Counted from the stretch's first letter, positions 40,609 through 50,247 are shown. The stretch is DNA of 64,000 nucleotides from Oscillospiraceae bacterium (GCA_910574635.1 CAJTCG010000005.1:1-64000); one strand, 5' to 3'. A program made the numbers and translations. The notes: a model not told the origin generated them from the sequence alone.

Positions 40609-43086
40609 TTGGCTATTGAAAAATACAGAGTCCACGAGGTGGCGAAGGACTTCGGCCTGCCCACCAAGACCATCACGGAGATCCTGACCAAGTACGGCGC
40701 GGCCCCGAAGAACCACATGCAGGTGCTGACGGACCGGGAGCTGTCCGTTATCTTCGACCGGCTGACCCAGGACCATCCTGTCTCCGATATCCAGGTGATT
40801 TTCCAGGAGACCTATCAGGAGGCGAAGCCCGCCCCGGCGGCGGTGTCCGCCCCGGCGGCGGTGTCCGCCCAGCAGGCGGTGCCCGCCCAGCAGGCGGCTT
40901 CCGCCCAGCCCCCCGCCCAGGCGGAGGAGAAAAAGCCCGCCCAGGGCCAGCAGGGCAAAGCCGCCGCCCAGCAGGGGGGCAGGCCCGCCCCGGCGGCACA
41001 GGGCGCCCAGGGCCAGAAGGGCGGACAGAACAAGCCCGCGCCCCAGCAGCAGCCCCAGCAGAATCAGCAGCCCGTTCAGCGGCCCGCCAGCCGGGTGCCC
41101 CAGAAGAAGATCGTGGACACCCGGAAGGGCGGCGACGTGAACCTGGCCAAGTACGACGAGCGCCTGGAGACCCTGGGCGGCCAGCAGGGCGAGCGGATGC
41201 AGCGCCAGCAGCGCTCCGGCCGGGAGAAGGTCCAGGGCCGGAATCAGCGCCGGGGCGGACCCGCCTTTTCCAACAAGCGCCGCCAGGACGAGGCGGAGAA
41301 AATGCGCCGCCTCCAGCTGGAGATCGCCAAGAAAGCCCCCGTCAAGGTCCAGATTCCCGACGAGATTTCCGTGGGCGAGCTGGCCAGCCGGATGAAGAAA
41401 ACCGGCGCGGAGGTGGTCAAGGCCCTGATGAAAAACGGCATCATGGCCTCCCTGCCCCAGATGATCGACTTCGACACCGCTTCCTTCATCGCCGAGGAAA
41501 TGGGCTGCAAGGTGGAAAAGGAAGTCGTGGTCACCATTGAGGAAAAGCTCATCGACGTGTCCGAGGACAAGGCGGAGGACCTGGTTCCCCGGGCCCCGGT
41601 GGTGGTGGTCATGGGCCATGTGGACCACGGCAAGACCTCCCTCCTGGATACGATTCGGAACACCTCCGTGGCCTCCGGCGAGGCCGGAGGCATCACCCAG
41701 CACATCGGTGCCTACCAGGTCCAGGTGAATGGAAAGCCCATCACCTTCCTGGACACCCCCGGCCATGAGGCCTTTACCTCCATGCGGGCCCGGGGCGCCA
41801 TGGTGACGGACATCGCCATCTTGATGGTGGCGGCGGACGACGGCATCATGCCCCAGACCATCGAGTCCATCTCCCACGCGAAAGCGGCCAACATCCCCAT
41901 TCTGGTGGCGGTCAATAAAATCGACAAGGAAAACGCCAACCCGGATAAGGTCATGCAGCAGCTGACGGAGCACGGCCTGGTCCCCGAGGACTGGGGCGGC
42001 GAGACCATCTGCTGCAAGGTCTCCGCCAAGAAGAACATCGGCATTGAGAACCTTCTGGAAAACCTGGTGCTTCTGGCGGAGATTCAGGAGCTGAAGGCCA
42101 ACCCCAACCGGGCGGGCCAGGGCACTGTCATCGAAGCGAGGCTGGACAAGGGCCGGGGCCCCGTGGCGACCCTGCTGGTCCAGAACGGCACCTTGAAGCA
42201 GGGGGATATCATCATCGCGGGCACCGCCGTGGGCCGGGTCCGCACCATGCTGGACTATAAGGGCAGCCGCCTCGCCGAGGCGGGCCCCTCCGTGCCCGTG
42301 GAAATCGCGGGCCTCAGCGAGGCCCCCACCGCCGGAAGCCCCTTCTTCGCCGTCAGCGACGAGCGGATGGCCCGGGAGCTGGTGGAGCAGCGCAAGGCCG
42401 AGGAGCGGGCGAAGGCCGCCGCCCCGGTGCAGAAGGTCAGCCTGGAGAACCTCTTCGACCAGATCCAGGCCGGCGAGCGGAAGGAGCTGGCCCTCATCGT
42501 CAAGGCCGACGTTCAGGGCAGCGTGGAAGCCGTCAAGGCGTCCCTGGAAAAGCTCTCCAACGAGGAAGTGAACGTCCGGGTGATCCATGGCGGCGTGGGC
42601 GCGGTGAACGAGTCCGACGTCATGCTGGCCTCGTCCTCGGGCGCCATCATTGTGGGCTTCAACGTCCGCCCCGACGCGGCGGCGCGGGACGGCGCGGCCC
42701 GGCAGAACGTGGATATGCGGATGTACCGGGTCATCTACGACTGCATCGACGAGATCACCGCCGCCATGAAGGGCATGCTGGCCCCCAAGTACCGGGAGGC
42801 GCTGCTTGGCCACGCGGAGGTCCGCCAGACCTACAAGGTCTCCGGCGTGGGCACCGTGGCGGGCTGCTATGTTCAGGACGGCAAGATCGTCCGCAACTGC
42901 TCCATCCGCCTGGTCCGGGACGGCATCGTCATTCACGAGGGCGTGCTGGCCTCCCTCCAGCGGTTCAAGGACGCCGCCAAGGAAGTGGCCAGCGGCTATG
43001 AGTGCGGCTTGACCATTGAGAAATTCAACGATATCAAGGAAGGCGATATCGTGGAAGGCTATACCATGGAGGAAATTCCTCAGTAA
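40609..43086 (+). CDS. infB: Translation initiation factor IF-2
   Basis: An 825-residue GTPase that places initiator tRNA on the 30S subunit. The N-terminal IF2_N motif ([19 protein letters not shown]) is followed by a low-complexity Ala/Pro/Gln linker (about 70-165) and a second IF2_N ([23 protein letters not shown]). G-domain motifs: [12 protein letters not shown] (G1), DTPGHEAF (G3), NKID (G4). Start TTG at 40609 lies seven bases after GAGGTG; the frame-internal GTG at 40600 overlaps that site. Confidence 0.96.
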   Translation: MAIEKYRVHEVAKDFGLPTKTITEILTKYGAAPKNHMQVLTDRELSVIFDRLTQDHPVSDIQVIFQETYQEAKPAPAAVSAPAAVSAQQAVPAQQAASAQPPAQAEEKKPAQGQQGKAAAQQGGRPAPAAQGAQGQKGGQNKPAPQQQPQQNQQPVQRPASRVPQKKIVDTRKGGDVNLAKYDERLETLGGQQGERMQRQQRSGREKVQGRNQRRGGPAFSNKRRQDEAEKMRRLQLEIAKKAPVKVQIPDEISVGELASRMKKTGAEVVKALMKNGIMASLPQMIDFDTASFIAEEMGCKVEKEVVVTIEEKLIDVSEDKAEDLVPRAPVVVVMGHVDHGKTSLLDTIRNTSVASGEAGGITQHIGAYQVQVNGKPITFLDTPGHEAFTSMRARGAMVTDIAILMVAADDGIMPQTIESISHAKAANIPILVAVNKIDKENANPDKVMQQLTEHGLVPEDWGGETICCKVSAKKNIGIENLLENLVLLAEIQELKANPNRAGQGTVIEARLDKGRGPVATLLVQNGTLKQGDIIIAGTAVGRVRTMLDYKGSRLAEAGPSVPVEIAGLSEAPTAGSPFFAVSDERMARELVEQRKAEERAKAAAPVQKVSLENLFDQIQAGERKELALIVKADVQGSVEAVKASLEKLSNEEVNVRVIHGGVGAVNESDVMLASSSGAIIVGFNVRPDAAARDGAARQNVDMRMYRVIYDCIDEITAAMKGMLAPKYREALLGHAEVRQTYKVSGVGTVAGCYVQDGKIVRNCSIRLVRDGIVIHEGVLASLQRFKDAAKEVASGYECGLTIEKFNDIKEGDIVEGYTMEEIPQ

Positions 43087-43093
43087 GGACATG

Positions 43094-43124
43094 ATAAAGG
43101 CGGCGGTGTCACCGCCGCCTTTAT
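43094..43124 (+). terminator. Intra-operon hairpin between infB and rbfA
   Basis: A 14-bp stem (43094-43107 with 43111-43124, loop GTC) with weak U-tract (TTTATT). It probably reduces expression of the downstream genes or protects the infB 3' end. Confidence 0.7.
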
Positions 43125-43142
43125 TAAAAAAGGAGAACGCCT

Positions 43143-43523
43143 ATGGCATCCAACCGAATCCACCGCATCAACGACGAAATCCAGCGGGAGCTGGCGGACC
43201 AGCTCCGCAATTTGAAGGACCCCCGGGTCTCCGGCACCGGCATGGTGTCCATCACCCGGGTGGACACCACCAACGATCTGCGCTATGCCCGGGTCTATGT
43301 CAGCGTGCTGAACAAGGACCAGGAAAAGGACGTGCTGAAGGGGCTGAAATCCGCCTCCGGCTTCCTTCGGCGGGAGCTGGGCCATGCCCTCCAGCTTCGC
43401 TATACGCCGGAGCTCCAGTTTATCGGCGACGACTCCATCCAGCACGGGGCCCATATTTTGGAGCTTCTGCGTAAGGAAGAGGAGAAGGACGCGGCCCGGG
43501 GCCCCGGGCCGGAGGAGGAATGA
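43143..43523 (+). CDS. rbfA: Ribosome-binding factor A
   Basis: A 126-residue KH-type protein for 30S maturation. Signature segments: RINDEIQRELADQLRNLKDPRVS, VSITRVDTTNDLRYARVYVSVL and LRYTPELQFIGDDSIQHGAHI. AAAAAAGGAG precedes the ATG. The following DHH gene begins at or just after its stop. Confidence 0.95.
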   Translation: MASNRIHRINDEIQRELADQLRNLKDPRVSGTGMVSITRVDTTNDLRYARVYVSVLNKDQEKDVLKGLKSASGFLRRELGHALQLRYTPELQFIGDDSIQHGAHILELLRKEEEKDAARGPGPEEE

Positions 43524-43525
43524 CC

Positions 43526-44482
43526 ATGCTCACCATACAGGAAGCCGCCGGGCGGCTGCGGTCCTTTGACAACGTGCTGATTCTCACCCACGTCCGGCCC
43601 GACGGGGACACCGTGGGCTCCGCCGCCGCGCTGTGCGCGGGTCTGCGGGCCCGGGGAAAGACGGCGTACCTGCTGCCCAACCCGGAGCTGACGGACACGG
43701 CGGCCCCCTACTTCCGGCCCTACGCCGCCCCGGCGGATTTTCAGCCGGAGCGGGTGGTCTCCACGGACATTGCCGCGGCGGCGCTGTTCCCGGAGAACGC
43801 CAAGCCTTACGCGGAGCGGGTGGATTTGGCCATTGACCACCACCCCTCCTTCGAGGGCTTCGGGCGGGAGAACTATGTCCGCCCCTCCGCCGCTGCCACG
43901 GGGGAGATCATCTATGACATCCTGGCGGAGCTGGGGCCCATTACGGCGGAGATGGCCTTGCCGCTCTACGTGGCGGTTTCCACGGACTGCGGCTGCTTTG
44001 CCTATAACAACACCACGGCCCATACCCACGCCGTGGCGGCGGCATTGCTGCGGACCGGCATTGATTTCCAGGCGGTGAACAAGACCTTCTTCCGCACCAA
44101 GACGAAGAAGCGGCTGGCCCTGGAGGCCGCCATGCTCAGCGAAATCGAGTACCATGACCACGGCCGGGTGGCGGTGCTGGCGGTTCCCCTGTCCCTCATT
44201 GCCAAGGTTCAGGCCGCGGAGACCGACGCGGAGGACCTCTCCGCCCTGGGGGGGCAGATCGAGGGGGTGGACTGCGCCGTCACCATGCGGGAGCTCCGCC
44301 CGGACGTGTGGAAATTCTCCCTCCGCACCGGGCCCCGGGTCAACGCGACAAACGCCTGCGCCCTGCTGGGGGGCGGGGGCCACGCCGCCGCCGCCGGGTG
44401 CACCGTGGAGGCCCCCTTTGCCGAGGCCAAGGGGCGGATGCTGGAGGCCATCGCCCAGGTGGTCCCGGACTTCACTTTGTAA
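43526..44482 (+). CDS. nrnA: Bifunctional oligoribonuclease/PAP phosphatase NrnA (DHH family)
   Basis: A 318-residue DHH/DHHA1 phosphoesterase that degrades nanoRNA and 3'-phosphoadenosine 5'-phosphate. Mn-binding motifs: LTHVRPDGDTVGSA, the DHH motif in LAIDHHPSF and VSTDCGCF. The DHHA1 end carries NACALLGGGGHAAAAGCTV. The ATG at 43526 is eight bases from GGAGGAGG; the ATG at 43520 overlapping the rbfA stop is an alternative. Confidence 0.92.
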   Translation: MLTIQEAAGRLRSFDNVLILTHVRPDGDTVGSAAALCAGLRARGKTAYLLPNPELTDTAAPYFRPYAAPADFQPERVVSTDIAAAALFPENAKPYAERVDLAIDHHPSFEGFGRENYVRPSAAATGEIIYDILAELGPITAEMALPLYVAVSTDCGCFAYNNTTAHTHAVAAALLRTGIDFQAVNKTFFRTKTKKRLALEAAMLSEIEYHDHGRVAVLAVPLSLIAKVQAAETDAEDLSALGGQIEGVDCAVTMRELRPDVWKFSLRTGPRVNATNACALLGGGGHAAAAGCTVEAPFAEAKGRMLEAIAQVVPDFTL

Positions 44483-44497
44483 ATCGGGAGGATTCCA

Positions 44498-45364
44498 ATG
44501 CCCAACGGTATCGTGATCATTGACAAGCCCGCCGGGTGGACCTCCATGGACGTGTGCGCGAAAATCCGGGGCATCCTCCGGGAAAAGCGGGTGGGCCACG
44601 GCGGCACCCTGGACCCCATGGCCACGGGGGTGCTTCCGGTCTTTGTGGGCCGGGCCACCCGGGCGGTGGAGTTCGCCGAGAACGGGCGGAAGGAGTACGA
44701 CGCGGGCCTTCGCCTGGGGCTGACCACCGACACCCAGGACGTGACGGGCACGGTTTTGGAAACCCGCCCCGTGACGGCGGGCCGTGAGGACGTGGAGGCC
44801 GCCCTGGCGGCCTTCCGGGGGGAGATTCAGCAGGTTCCTCCCATGTACTCCGCCGTGAAAATCCAGGGGAAGAAGCTCTATGAGCTGGCCCGGCGGGGGA
44901 AAGAGGTGGAGCGGAAGCCCCGGCCCGTCACCATCTATGGGCTGGAGCTGCTGGAGGCGGAGAGCGAAACGGATTTCCGCCTCCGGTGCCTCTGCTCCAA
45001 GGGGACCTATATTCGGACCCTTTGCCACGATATCGGACAGGCTCTTGGCTGCGGCGGAACGCTGTACAGCCTCCGCCGGACCATGGCGGCGGGCTTTACC
45101 CTGGCGGAGGCCGTGACCCTGGAGGAGGTGCAGGAGAAGGGGGAGTCCCTGCTCCGCCCGCTGGACAGCCTGTTTGCCGGGTATCCCGCCCTGACCGTCC
45201 GGTCCCCGGGGCAGGAGAAGCGGGTCCGCTGCGGGAACCCCATTTCCCTGCCGGGAACGGCGGACGGTACTTACCGGATCTACGGACAAGACGGGGAGTT
45301 TCTCTGCCTCTCCCAGGGGACGGGGGGAACCCTGACGTCCATCAAGAATTTCTTTGGAGCGTAG
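44498..45364 (+). CDS. truB: tRNA pseudouridine-55 synthase TruB
   Basis: A 288-residue pseudouridine synthase acting on U55 of the tRNA T-loop. It begins GIVIIDKPAGWTSMDV and has the catalytic Asp in GHGGTLDPMATGVLPV (about residue 40). The later motifs YDAGLRLGLTTDTQD, VPPMYSAVKIQGKKLYELAR and CSKGTYIRTLCHDIG complete the family pattern. Confidence 0.95.
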   Translation: MPNGIVIIDKPAGWTSMDVCAKIRGILREKRVGHGGTLDPMATGVLPVFVGRATRAVEFAENGRKEYDAGLRLGLTTDTQDVTGTVLETRPVTAGREDVEAALAAFRGEIQQVPPMYSAVKIQGKKLYELARRGKEVERKPRPVTIYGLELLEAESETDFRLRCLCSKGTYIRTLCHDIGQALGCGGTLYSLRRTMAAGFTLAEAVTLEEVQEKGESLLRPLDSLFAGYPALTVRSPGQEKRVRCGNPISLPGTADGTYRIYGQDGEFLCLSQGTGGTLTSIKNFFGA

Positions 45365-45365
45365 T

Positions 45366-46280
45366 ATGAAAGAACGTGTCATTGCCCTGGGCTTCTTCGA
45401 CGGGGTCCACCTGGGCCACGGCGCTTTGCTCCGCCGGACGGCGGAGGAGGCCGCCCGCCGGGGCTGCGCCCCCGCCGTCTTTACCTTTGACCGGCCCCCA
45501 AAGGAGGTGGTTACCGGCGTTCCCTGTCCCCTCATCAACTCCGCCGGGGACCGAAGGGAGCTGGTCCGGCGGCTGTACGGCATCAAGGAGGTCATTCTGG
45601 CCCCCTTTGACCGGGAGATGATGACCACCTCGTGGGAGGACTTTGTGGAAACGCTGCTGGTGGGCCGCTGGCACGCCGTCCACCTGGTGGCGGGCCACGA
45701 CCACCGCTTCGGCCACAAAAACGCGGGCACGCCGGAGCTGTTAAAGGAGAAATGCGCCGCCCTGGGGATCGGCTGTGACATCATCCCTAAGGTGGAGATC
45801 GGCGGGGTTACCGTCAGCTCCACCTATATCCGCCGCCTGGTGGAGATGGGCCAGGTGGAGCGGGCGAACCGCTTTCTGGGCCACCCCCACACCCTGACGG
45901 GGACCGTCCGTCACGGGCGGGGCCTGGGCTCCTCCCGGCTCTTTCCCACGGCGAACCTGCCGGTGCCCCCCCATGTGCTGGTCCCCAGCCACGGGGTCTA
46001 TGTGACGAGGGTCTATTTTGAGGACGGGACCAGCTTCCCCGCCGTCACCAACGTGGGGACCCGGCCCACGGTGAACCGCGGGAGCGACGTGACGGTGGAG
46101 GCGTGCCTTTTGGACTTCCAGGGGGATTTGTACGGGCAAACCCTGCGGCTGGAGTTTTACAAGCACCTCCGGGATGAGATTCGCTTTGACTCCCTGGACG
46201 CCCTCCGGGCCCAGATTGCCGCCGACGCGGAGACCACCAGGCGGTATTTTCAAGAGGAGCTTTCTCCATCAGAGGCATAA
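45366..46280 (+). CDS. ribF: Bifunctional riboflavin kinase/FAD synthetase RibF
   Basis: A 304-residue enzyme forming FMN and FAD from riboflavin. The adenylyltransferase part starts IALGFFDGVHLGHGALL and contains HDHRFGHKNAG and VSSTYIRRLVEMG; the kinase part contains TGTVRHGRGLGSSRLFPTANL and VTNVGTRPTVN. One base separates it from truB; TTTGGAG supplies the ribosome site. It ends the operon at a strong terminator. Confidence 0.94.
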   Translation: MKERVIALGFFDGVHLGHGALLRRTAEEAARRGCAPAVFTFDRPPKEVVTGVPCPLINSAGDRRELVRRLYGIKEVILAPFDREMMTTSWEDFVETLLVGRWHAVHLVAGHDHRFGHKNAGTPELLKEKCAALGIGCDIIPKVEIGGVTVSSTYIRRLVEMGQVERANRFLGHPHTLTGTVRHGRGLGSSRLFPTANLPVPPHVLVPSHGVYVTRVYFEDGTSFPAVTNVGTRPTVNRGSDVTVEACLLDFQGDLYGQTLRLEFYKHLRDEIRFDSLDALRAQIAADAETTRRYFQEELSPSEA

Positions 46281-46281
46281 A

Positions 46282-46311
46282 AAAGCCGGACGGGAATTCC
46301 CGTCCGGCTTT
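46282..46311 (+). terminator. Bidirectional terminator between ribF and the P-type ATPase
   Basis: A perfect 30-base palindrome (15-bp arms ending AAA/TTT) between convergent genes. Confidence 0.88.
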
Positions 46312-46315
46312 GGCT

Positions 46316-48238
46316 TTACTTCTTGAACTCCTCCACCTGGAGGCAGCGCATGGCGTTCAGAATGGCGAGAAAGGCCACGCCCACGTCGGCGAACACCGCC
46401 TCCCACATGGTGGCCACGCCGAAGGCGCCCAGCAGCAGCACCGCGCCCTTGACCCCCAGGGCAAACCAGATGTTCTGCTTGACAATCCGCAGGGTCTTCC
46501 GGGAGATGCGCATGGCGGCGGCGATTTTCGCCGGGTTGTCGTCCATCAGCACCACGTCGGCGGCCTCGATGGCGGCGTCGGAGCCCAGGGCTCCCATGGC
46601 GATGCCCACGTCCGCACGGGTGAGGACCGGCGCGTCGTTGATGCCGTCCCCCACAAAGGCCAGGGCGGCGCTGGGGGATTTCTTCGCCAGGAGGCCCTCC
46701 ACCCGCTCCACCTTGTCCGCCGGGAGAAGCTGGGCGTGGACCTCGTCGATTCCCAGGTCCCGGGCCACGGCCTTGGCGGCGGCCTCCGTGTCGCCGGTGA
46801 GCATGACGGTCTTTTTCACCCCCGCCGCCCTCAGGCCCTCCACCAGGGTCTTGGCCTCCGGCTTGGGCAGGTCGGAAATCAGGATGTGCCCGGCGTAGCG
46901 CCCTTCCACGGTTACGTGGACGATGGTCCCCGGCAGGTCGCAGGGCTCCCATTGGACGCCCTCTTTTTCCATCAGGCGGCTGTTTCCGGCGGAGACGGCC
47001 TTGCCGTCCACCTTGGCCGTTACGCCATGGCCCGCGATTTCCTCCACGTCCGTCACCCGGCTGGGGTCCAGGTCCTTCCCGCAGGCCCTGCGGAGGGAGA
47101 CGGAAATGGGATGGCTGGACCAGCTTTCCGCCAGGGCGGCGGCCTCCAGCAGCGCGTCTTTTGTGACGCCTTCGGCGGGGTGCAGGGCGGTGACGGTGAA
47201 GCTGCCCTGGGTCAGGGTGCCCGTCTTGTCGAAAACCACCGTCTCCGTCCGGGCCAGGGTTTCCAGGTAGTTGCTGCCCTTCACCAGGATGCCGCACTTG
47301 CTGGCCCCGCCGATGCCGCCGAAGAAGCTCAAAGGCACGGAGATCACCAGGGCGCAGGGGCAGGAGATGACCAGGAAGATGAGGGCCCGGTGGAGCCAGC
47401 CGGTCCAGTCCGTCCCCGCCAGGAAGGCGGGCTGGGCAGAGGCCGGAAGCAGCGCCAGGGCGATGGTGGGCAGAAGGAACAGGGCCGTGGCCGCAATGAC
47501 CACGCAGGGGGTATAGTACCGGGCGAAGCGGGTGATAAAGTTCTCGCTGGCGGCTTTTTTCTCCCCGGCGTTTTCCACCAGGTCCAGGATTTTGGACACG
47601 GTGGACTCCTCGCAGGGCTTGGTGACCTTGACCCGCAGCAGCCCGGACTGGTTCACGCAGCCGCTGATCACCGCGTCGCCTGCGCCCACGTCCCGGGGCG
47701 CGGACTCGCCGGTGAGGGCGGCGGTGTCCAGGGCGGAAGCGCCCTCCAGCACTTCGCCGTCCAGGGGGACCCGCTCGCCGGGGCGGACCACCACCACGGC
47801 GCCCACCTCCACATCCTCCGGGTCCACCTCCTCTAAAGAGCCGTCCTCCAGCTCCAGGTTGGCGGTGTCGGGGCGGATATCCATGAGGGCGGCGATGGAC
47901 TGGCGGGACTTGCCCACGGCGTAGTCCTGGAAGAGCTCGCCGGTCTGGTAGAAGAGCATGACAAAGACCGCCTCGGCGTACTCCCCGGTGGCGAAGGCCC
48001 CCACGGTGGCCAGGGCCATGAGGAAGTTTTCGTCAAAGACCTGGCCGTTTAAAATGTTGCGGACGGCCTTCCAAAGGACGTCCCAGCCGATGATGAGATA
48101 GGGGGCCAGGTACAGAGGGATTTCCATCCAACGGGGGACCGGGAACAGATTGGGCAGCAGCTTGACGGCGATCAGCAGCACCGCCGCGGCCAAAATTCGA
48201 TACAGCATTTTCCGCTGTTTGCGGGTGAGGTTGTTCAT
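46316..48238 (-). CDS. Heavy-metal P1B-type ATPase without an N-terminal HMA domain
   Basis: A 640-residue metal exporter. The metal-site motif SCPCALVIS lies in the sixth helix; the phosphorylation motif is FDKTGTLTQG, with TGES, HP (SHPIS) and GDGINDAPVLTRADVGIAMG also present. CPC and this spacing fit Zn/Cd/Pb-type (CadA/ZntA) pumps. The protein has no N-terminal metal-binding domain; a separate HMA protein is encoded upstream at 49020-49238. AAGGAGG precedes the ATG at 48238. It is the last gene of an operon read from the ArsR-type gene at 49652. Confidence 0.93.
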   Translation of the reverse strand: MNNLTRKQRKMLYRILAAAVLLIAVKLLPNLFPVPRWMEIPLYLAPYLIIGWDVLWKAVRNILNGQVFDENFLMALATVGAFATGEYAEAVFVMLFYQTGELFQDYAVGKSRQSIAALMDIRPDTANLELEDGSLEEVDPEDVEVGAVVVVRPGERVPLDGEVLEGASALDTAALTGESAPRDVGAGDAVISGCVNQSGLLRVKVTKPCEESTVSKILDLVENAGEKKAASENFITRFARYYTPCVVIAATALFLLPTIALALLPASAQPAFLAGTDWTGWLHRALIFLVISCPCALVISVPLSFFGGIGGASKCGILVKGSNYLETLARTETVVFDKTGTLTQGSFTVTALHPAEGVTKDALLEAAALAESWSSHPISVSLRRACGKDLDPSRVTDVEEIAGHGVTAKVDGKAVSAGNSRLMEKEGVQWEPCDLPGTIVHVTVEGRYAGHILISDLPKPEAKTLVEGLRAAGVKKTVMLTGDTEAAAKAVARDLGIDEVHAQLLPADKVERVEGLLAKKSPSAALAFVGDGINDAPVLTRADVGIAMGALGSDAAIEAADVVLMDDNPAKIAAAMRISRKTLRIVKQNIWFALGVKGAVLLLGAFGVATMWEAVFADVGVAFLAILNAMRCLQVEEFKK

Positions 48239-48390
48239 GGGAAACGCCTCCTTAAAGACGCGGGTTTTCCGCTTGATTTTCTCGTTTGAGTCTGCTATAC
48301 TGGAGGCAACATGGAGGGTGGCCATGCCGCCCGTGCTGTGCCGGTAGGCTCCCTGTGCTTCGTTAGGGCGGGGAGCTTACTTTTTTGCGT

Positions 48391-49023
48391 TCAAAAGGGA
48401 CCGCCGGAAGGCTCCGGCTTTTGCAGCACCGCCAGACCCACGGGGAGACGCCCGGGGATTATCTCCACCGTCGCCCGGCCAAGACCCAGGCGCTCTAAAA
48501 AGGTCCGGTAAGTCTCGGGGGTGAAGGCGTGCTCGTAGTGAAAGCCCACGCCGTGGTAGATTTTAATGACCGCGCCATAGGCCGCTCCTACCTTTCCTTG
48601 AAGATAGGTGGGCAGAAGGAGCCGCCCGCCCGGGGCGGTCACCCGCCAAAGCTCCCGGACCGCCTCGTCCGGCGCCGGGAGCAGGTGGAGCACGTTGGCG
48701 GCGATAACCGCGTCAAAGCTGCCGTCCGGGTCCGGCAGGGCGGTCAGGTCCCGGCGGGCAAAGTCCAGGTTGGTCAGCCCCCGGCGGCGGGCCTTTCGTT
48801 TTGCCCGTTCCAGCATGGCCTCCGACAGGTCCGTGCAGAGAACAAAGCCCGCCCGCTCCGCCGCCGCCAGGGAAAACAGCCCCGTTCCGGCGGCGCAGTC
48901 CAGCACCCTGGCCCCGGCGGGAATCCGCTCCGCCGTCCGGGCCGCGGCGGCGGCGTTGGCCCGCCGGTTGGTCCACTGGGTAAGATCATAGAGCCGGGCC
49001 CAGCGGTCCCAGAAGGTGCTCAA
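48391..49023 (-). CDS. Class I SAM-dependent methyltransferase in the metal operon
   Basis: A 210-residue methyltransferase: motif I VLDCAAGTGLFSLAAAERAG, motif II FDAVIAANVLHLLPAPDEAVRELWRVTAPGG. It resembles UbiE-like small-molecule methyltransferases. The start is uncertain: TTG at 49023 overlaps the HMA stop and gives MSTFWDRW, a common family start; an ATG at 49059 would add 12 residues. Lying between a metal chaperone and a metal pump, it may modify a metal(loid) or thiol ligand, but it lacks the cysteines typical of ArsM. Gene function is inference. Confidence 0.78.
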   Translation of the reverse strand: MSTFWDRWARLYDLTQWTNRRANAAAAARTAERIPAGARVLDCAAGTGLFSLAAAERAGFVLCTDLSEAMLERAKRKARRRGLTNLDFARRDLTALPDPDGSFDAVIAANVLHLLPAPDEAVRELWRVTAPGGRLLLPTYLQGKVGAAYGAVIKIYHGVGFHYEHAFTPETYRTFLERLGLGRATVEIIPGRLPVGLAVLQKPEPSGGPF

Positions 49024-49238
49024 AGGTTGATGACGCAGTCCGGCTCCACCTTTTTGCATACGGCCACAATTTCCTTCATGATGTCGTCAAACCGGGCGTC
49101 ATCGGCGTCCACGGTCATTTTCTGGGCCATGAAGCTGACGGTGGCGTCGTGCACCCCGTCAATTTTTTTGATGGCCTCTTCCATTTTCGCGGCGCAGTTG
49201 GCGCAGTCCAGGTCGGTGAGCTTGAAACGCTTTTTCAT
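49020..49238 (-). CDS. Free-standing heavy-metal-associated (HMA) domain protein
   Basis: A 72-residue metal chaperone: the HMA motif is TDLDCANCAAKMEEAIKKIDGV, with CxxC at about residues 12-15. It probably delivers metal to the adjacent ATPase, which lacks its own HMA domain. Downstream of the ArsR gene, a copy of the operator-like ATATGTTCATATG occurs in its leader (49254-49268 region), so it may have additional control. AGGAGG precedes the ATG. Confidence 0.9.
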   Translation of the reverse strand: MKKRFKLTDLDCANCAAKMEEAIKKIDGVHDATVSFMAQKMTVDADDARFDDIMKEIVAVCKKVEPDCVINL

Positions 49239-49289
49239 AATGATCTTCCTCCTGATATGTTCATATGTTGCTGCATAGGGAAAACGGAA

Positions 49290-49652
49290 TCATTCGCGGA
49301 CATGCTCCAGCCCCTGGTCGATGATGGTCTTGACGTGGTCGTCCGCCAGGGAGTAGAATACGGTCTTGCCCTCCCGCCGGGACTTCACCAGCCGGACGTT
49401 TTTCAGCGCCCGGAGCTGGTGGGAGACGGCGGACTGGGTGAGCCCCAGCAGCGCCGCGATGTCGCAGACGCACATCTCCGACTCGAAGAGCACGTAGAGG
49501 ATGCGGACCCGGGTGGAGTCCCCGAAGATGCGGAACAGCTCCGTCAGGTCGTAGAGGGTGTCCTCCCCCGGCAGCTCCCGCCGGACCTTTTCCACCACGT
49601 CCTCGTGGGCGTGGATGAAATCACAGCACTCCACGTTGTAGCGGTCCTCCAT
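49290..49652 (-). CDS. ArsR/SmtB-family metal-responsive repressor (CadC-like)
   Basis: A 120-residue winged-helix repressor. The recognition-region motif ESEMCVCDIAALLGLTQSAVSHQLRALKNVRLV contains C-x-C on helix 3, and the N-terminus has NVECCDF; cysteines at both places form the CadC-type site for Cd/Pb/Zn. It should dissociate from DNA on metal binding and derepress the operon ArsR-HMA-methyltransferase-ATPase. GAAAGGAGG precedes the ATG at 49652; the upstream ATG at 49694 lies in the operator. Confidence 0.92.
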   Translation of the reverse strand: MEDRYNVECCDFIHAHEDVVEKVRRELPGEDTLYDLTELFRIFGDSTRVRILYVLFESEMCVCDIAALLGLTQSAVSHQLRALKNVRLVKSRREGKTVFYSLADDHVKTIIDQGLEHVRE

Positions 49653-49669
49653 GAGTCCGCCTCCTTTCA

Positions 49670-49728
49670 AATGAACAATTGAACGAGTGTTCATATGTTC
49701 ATTATACGCGGCGACCTACGTTTGTCAA
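49670..49728 (-). promoter_or_regulatory. Promoter and operator of the metal-resistance operon
   Basis: Reverse strand TTGACA (49728-49723), 16 bases, TATAAT (49706-49701). Downstream, overlapping dyads AATGAACA...TGTTCATT (49670-49703) with an inner TTGAAC/GTTCA form the expected ArsR-family operator. The same TATGTTCATATG core recurs near 49254-49268 before the HMA gene. Confidence 0.8.
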
Positions 49729-49746
49729 CCCCCTTTTTCAAAAAAG

Positions 49747-49775
49747 TTGAAATGGGGACGGCGCTGTGGTATACT
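49747..49775 (+). promoter_or_regulatory. Promoter for the thioesterase gene
   Basis: TTGAAA (49747-49752), 17 bases, TATACT (49770-49775). Confidence 0.7.
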
Positions 49776-49812
49776 GACGCTGTTTTTCACCACTTGATCG
49801 GGAGGCTTCTTT

Positions 49813-50247
49813 ATGGAGAATATGAAAACGCTCCGGCTGGAGACGCTGAAACTGGGGGCCAACGCCTTTACGGACCACAATTTCATCCGGCTGGAATCCG
49901 CGGAGGCGGACTGCGCGGTCTACCGCCTGGATATCCGGCCGGAGAGCCGGAATCCCTTCGGCATGGTCCACGGCGGGGCGCTGTACACCCTGGCGGACGA
50001 CGCCGCCGGCGGCGCGGCCCACAGCGACGGGCGGCACTACGTCACCCAGCACGGGGACCTGCATTTTTTGGACAACCGGGCCCACGGGATCATCCGGGCC
50101 GCGGGGCGGGTCCGGCACCGGGGGCGGTCCACGGTGCTGGTGGACGTGGAGATTACGGACGAGAGCGGGGCCTTGCTTGCCACGGGGGCGTTCAGCTATT
50201 TCTGCGTGGACCGGAAGCGGATGGAGGAGCGGGCCCGGGAGACATAA
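49813..50247 (+). CDS. PaaI-family hotdog thioesterase
   Basis: A 144-residue acyl-CoA thioesterase-like protein. The hotdog signature is NPFGMVHGGALYTLADDAAGGAA (about residues 52-74), with HGG and the following acidic residue forming the usual active site; later strands read GDLHFLDNRAHGIIRAAGRVRHRGRSTVLVDVEI. The substrate is unknown. It has its own promoter and terminator. Confidence 0.9.
   Translation: MENMKTLRLETLKLGANAFTDHNFIRLESAEADCAVYRLDIRPESRNPFGMVHGGALYTLADDAAGGAAHSDGRHYVTQHGDLHFLDNRAHGIIRAAGRVRHRGRSTVLVDVEITDESGALLATGAFSYFCVDRKRMEERARET

Noticed and set aside
39724..43092. A 1122-codon reverse frame across ylxQ and infB
   Set aside because: High GC leaves few stops; infB and the YlxQ-like gene explain the sequence fully.
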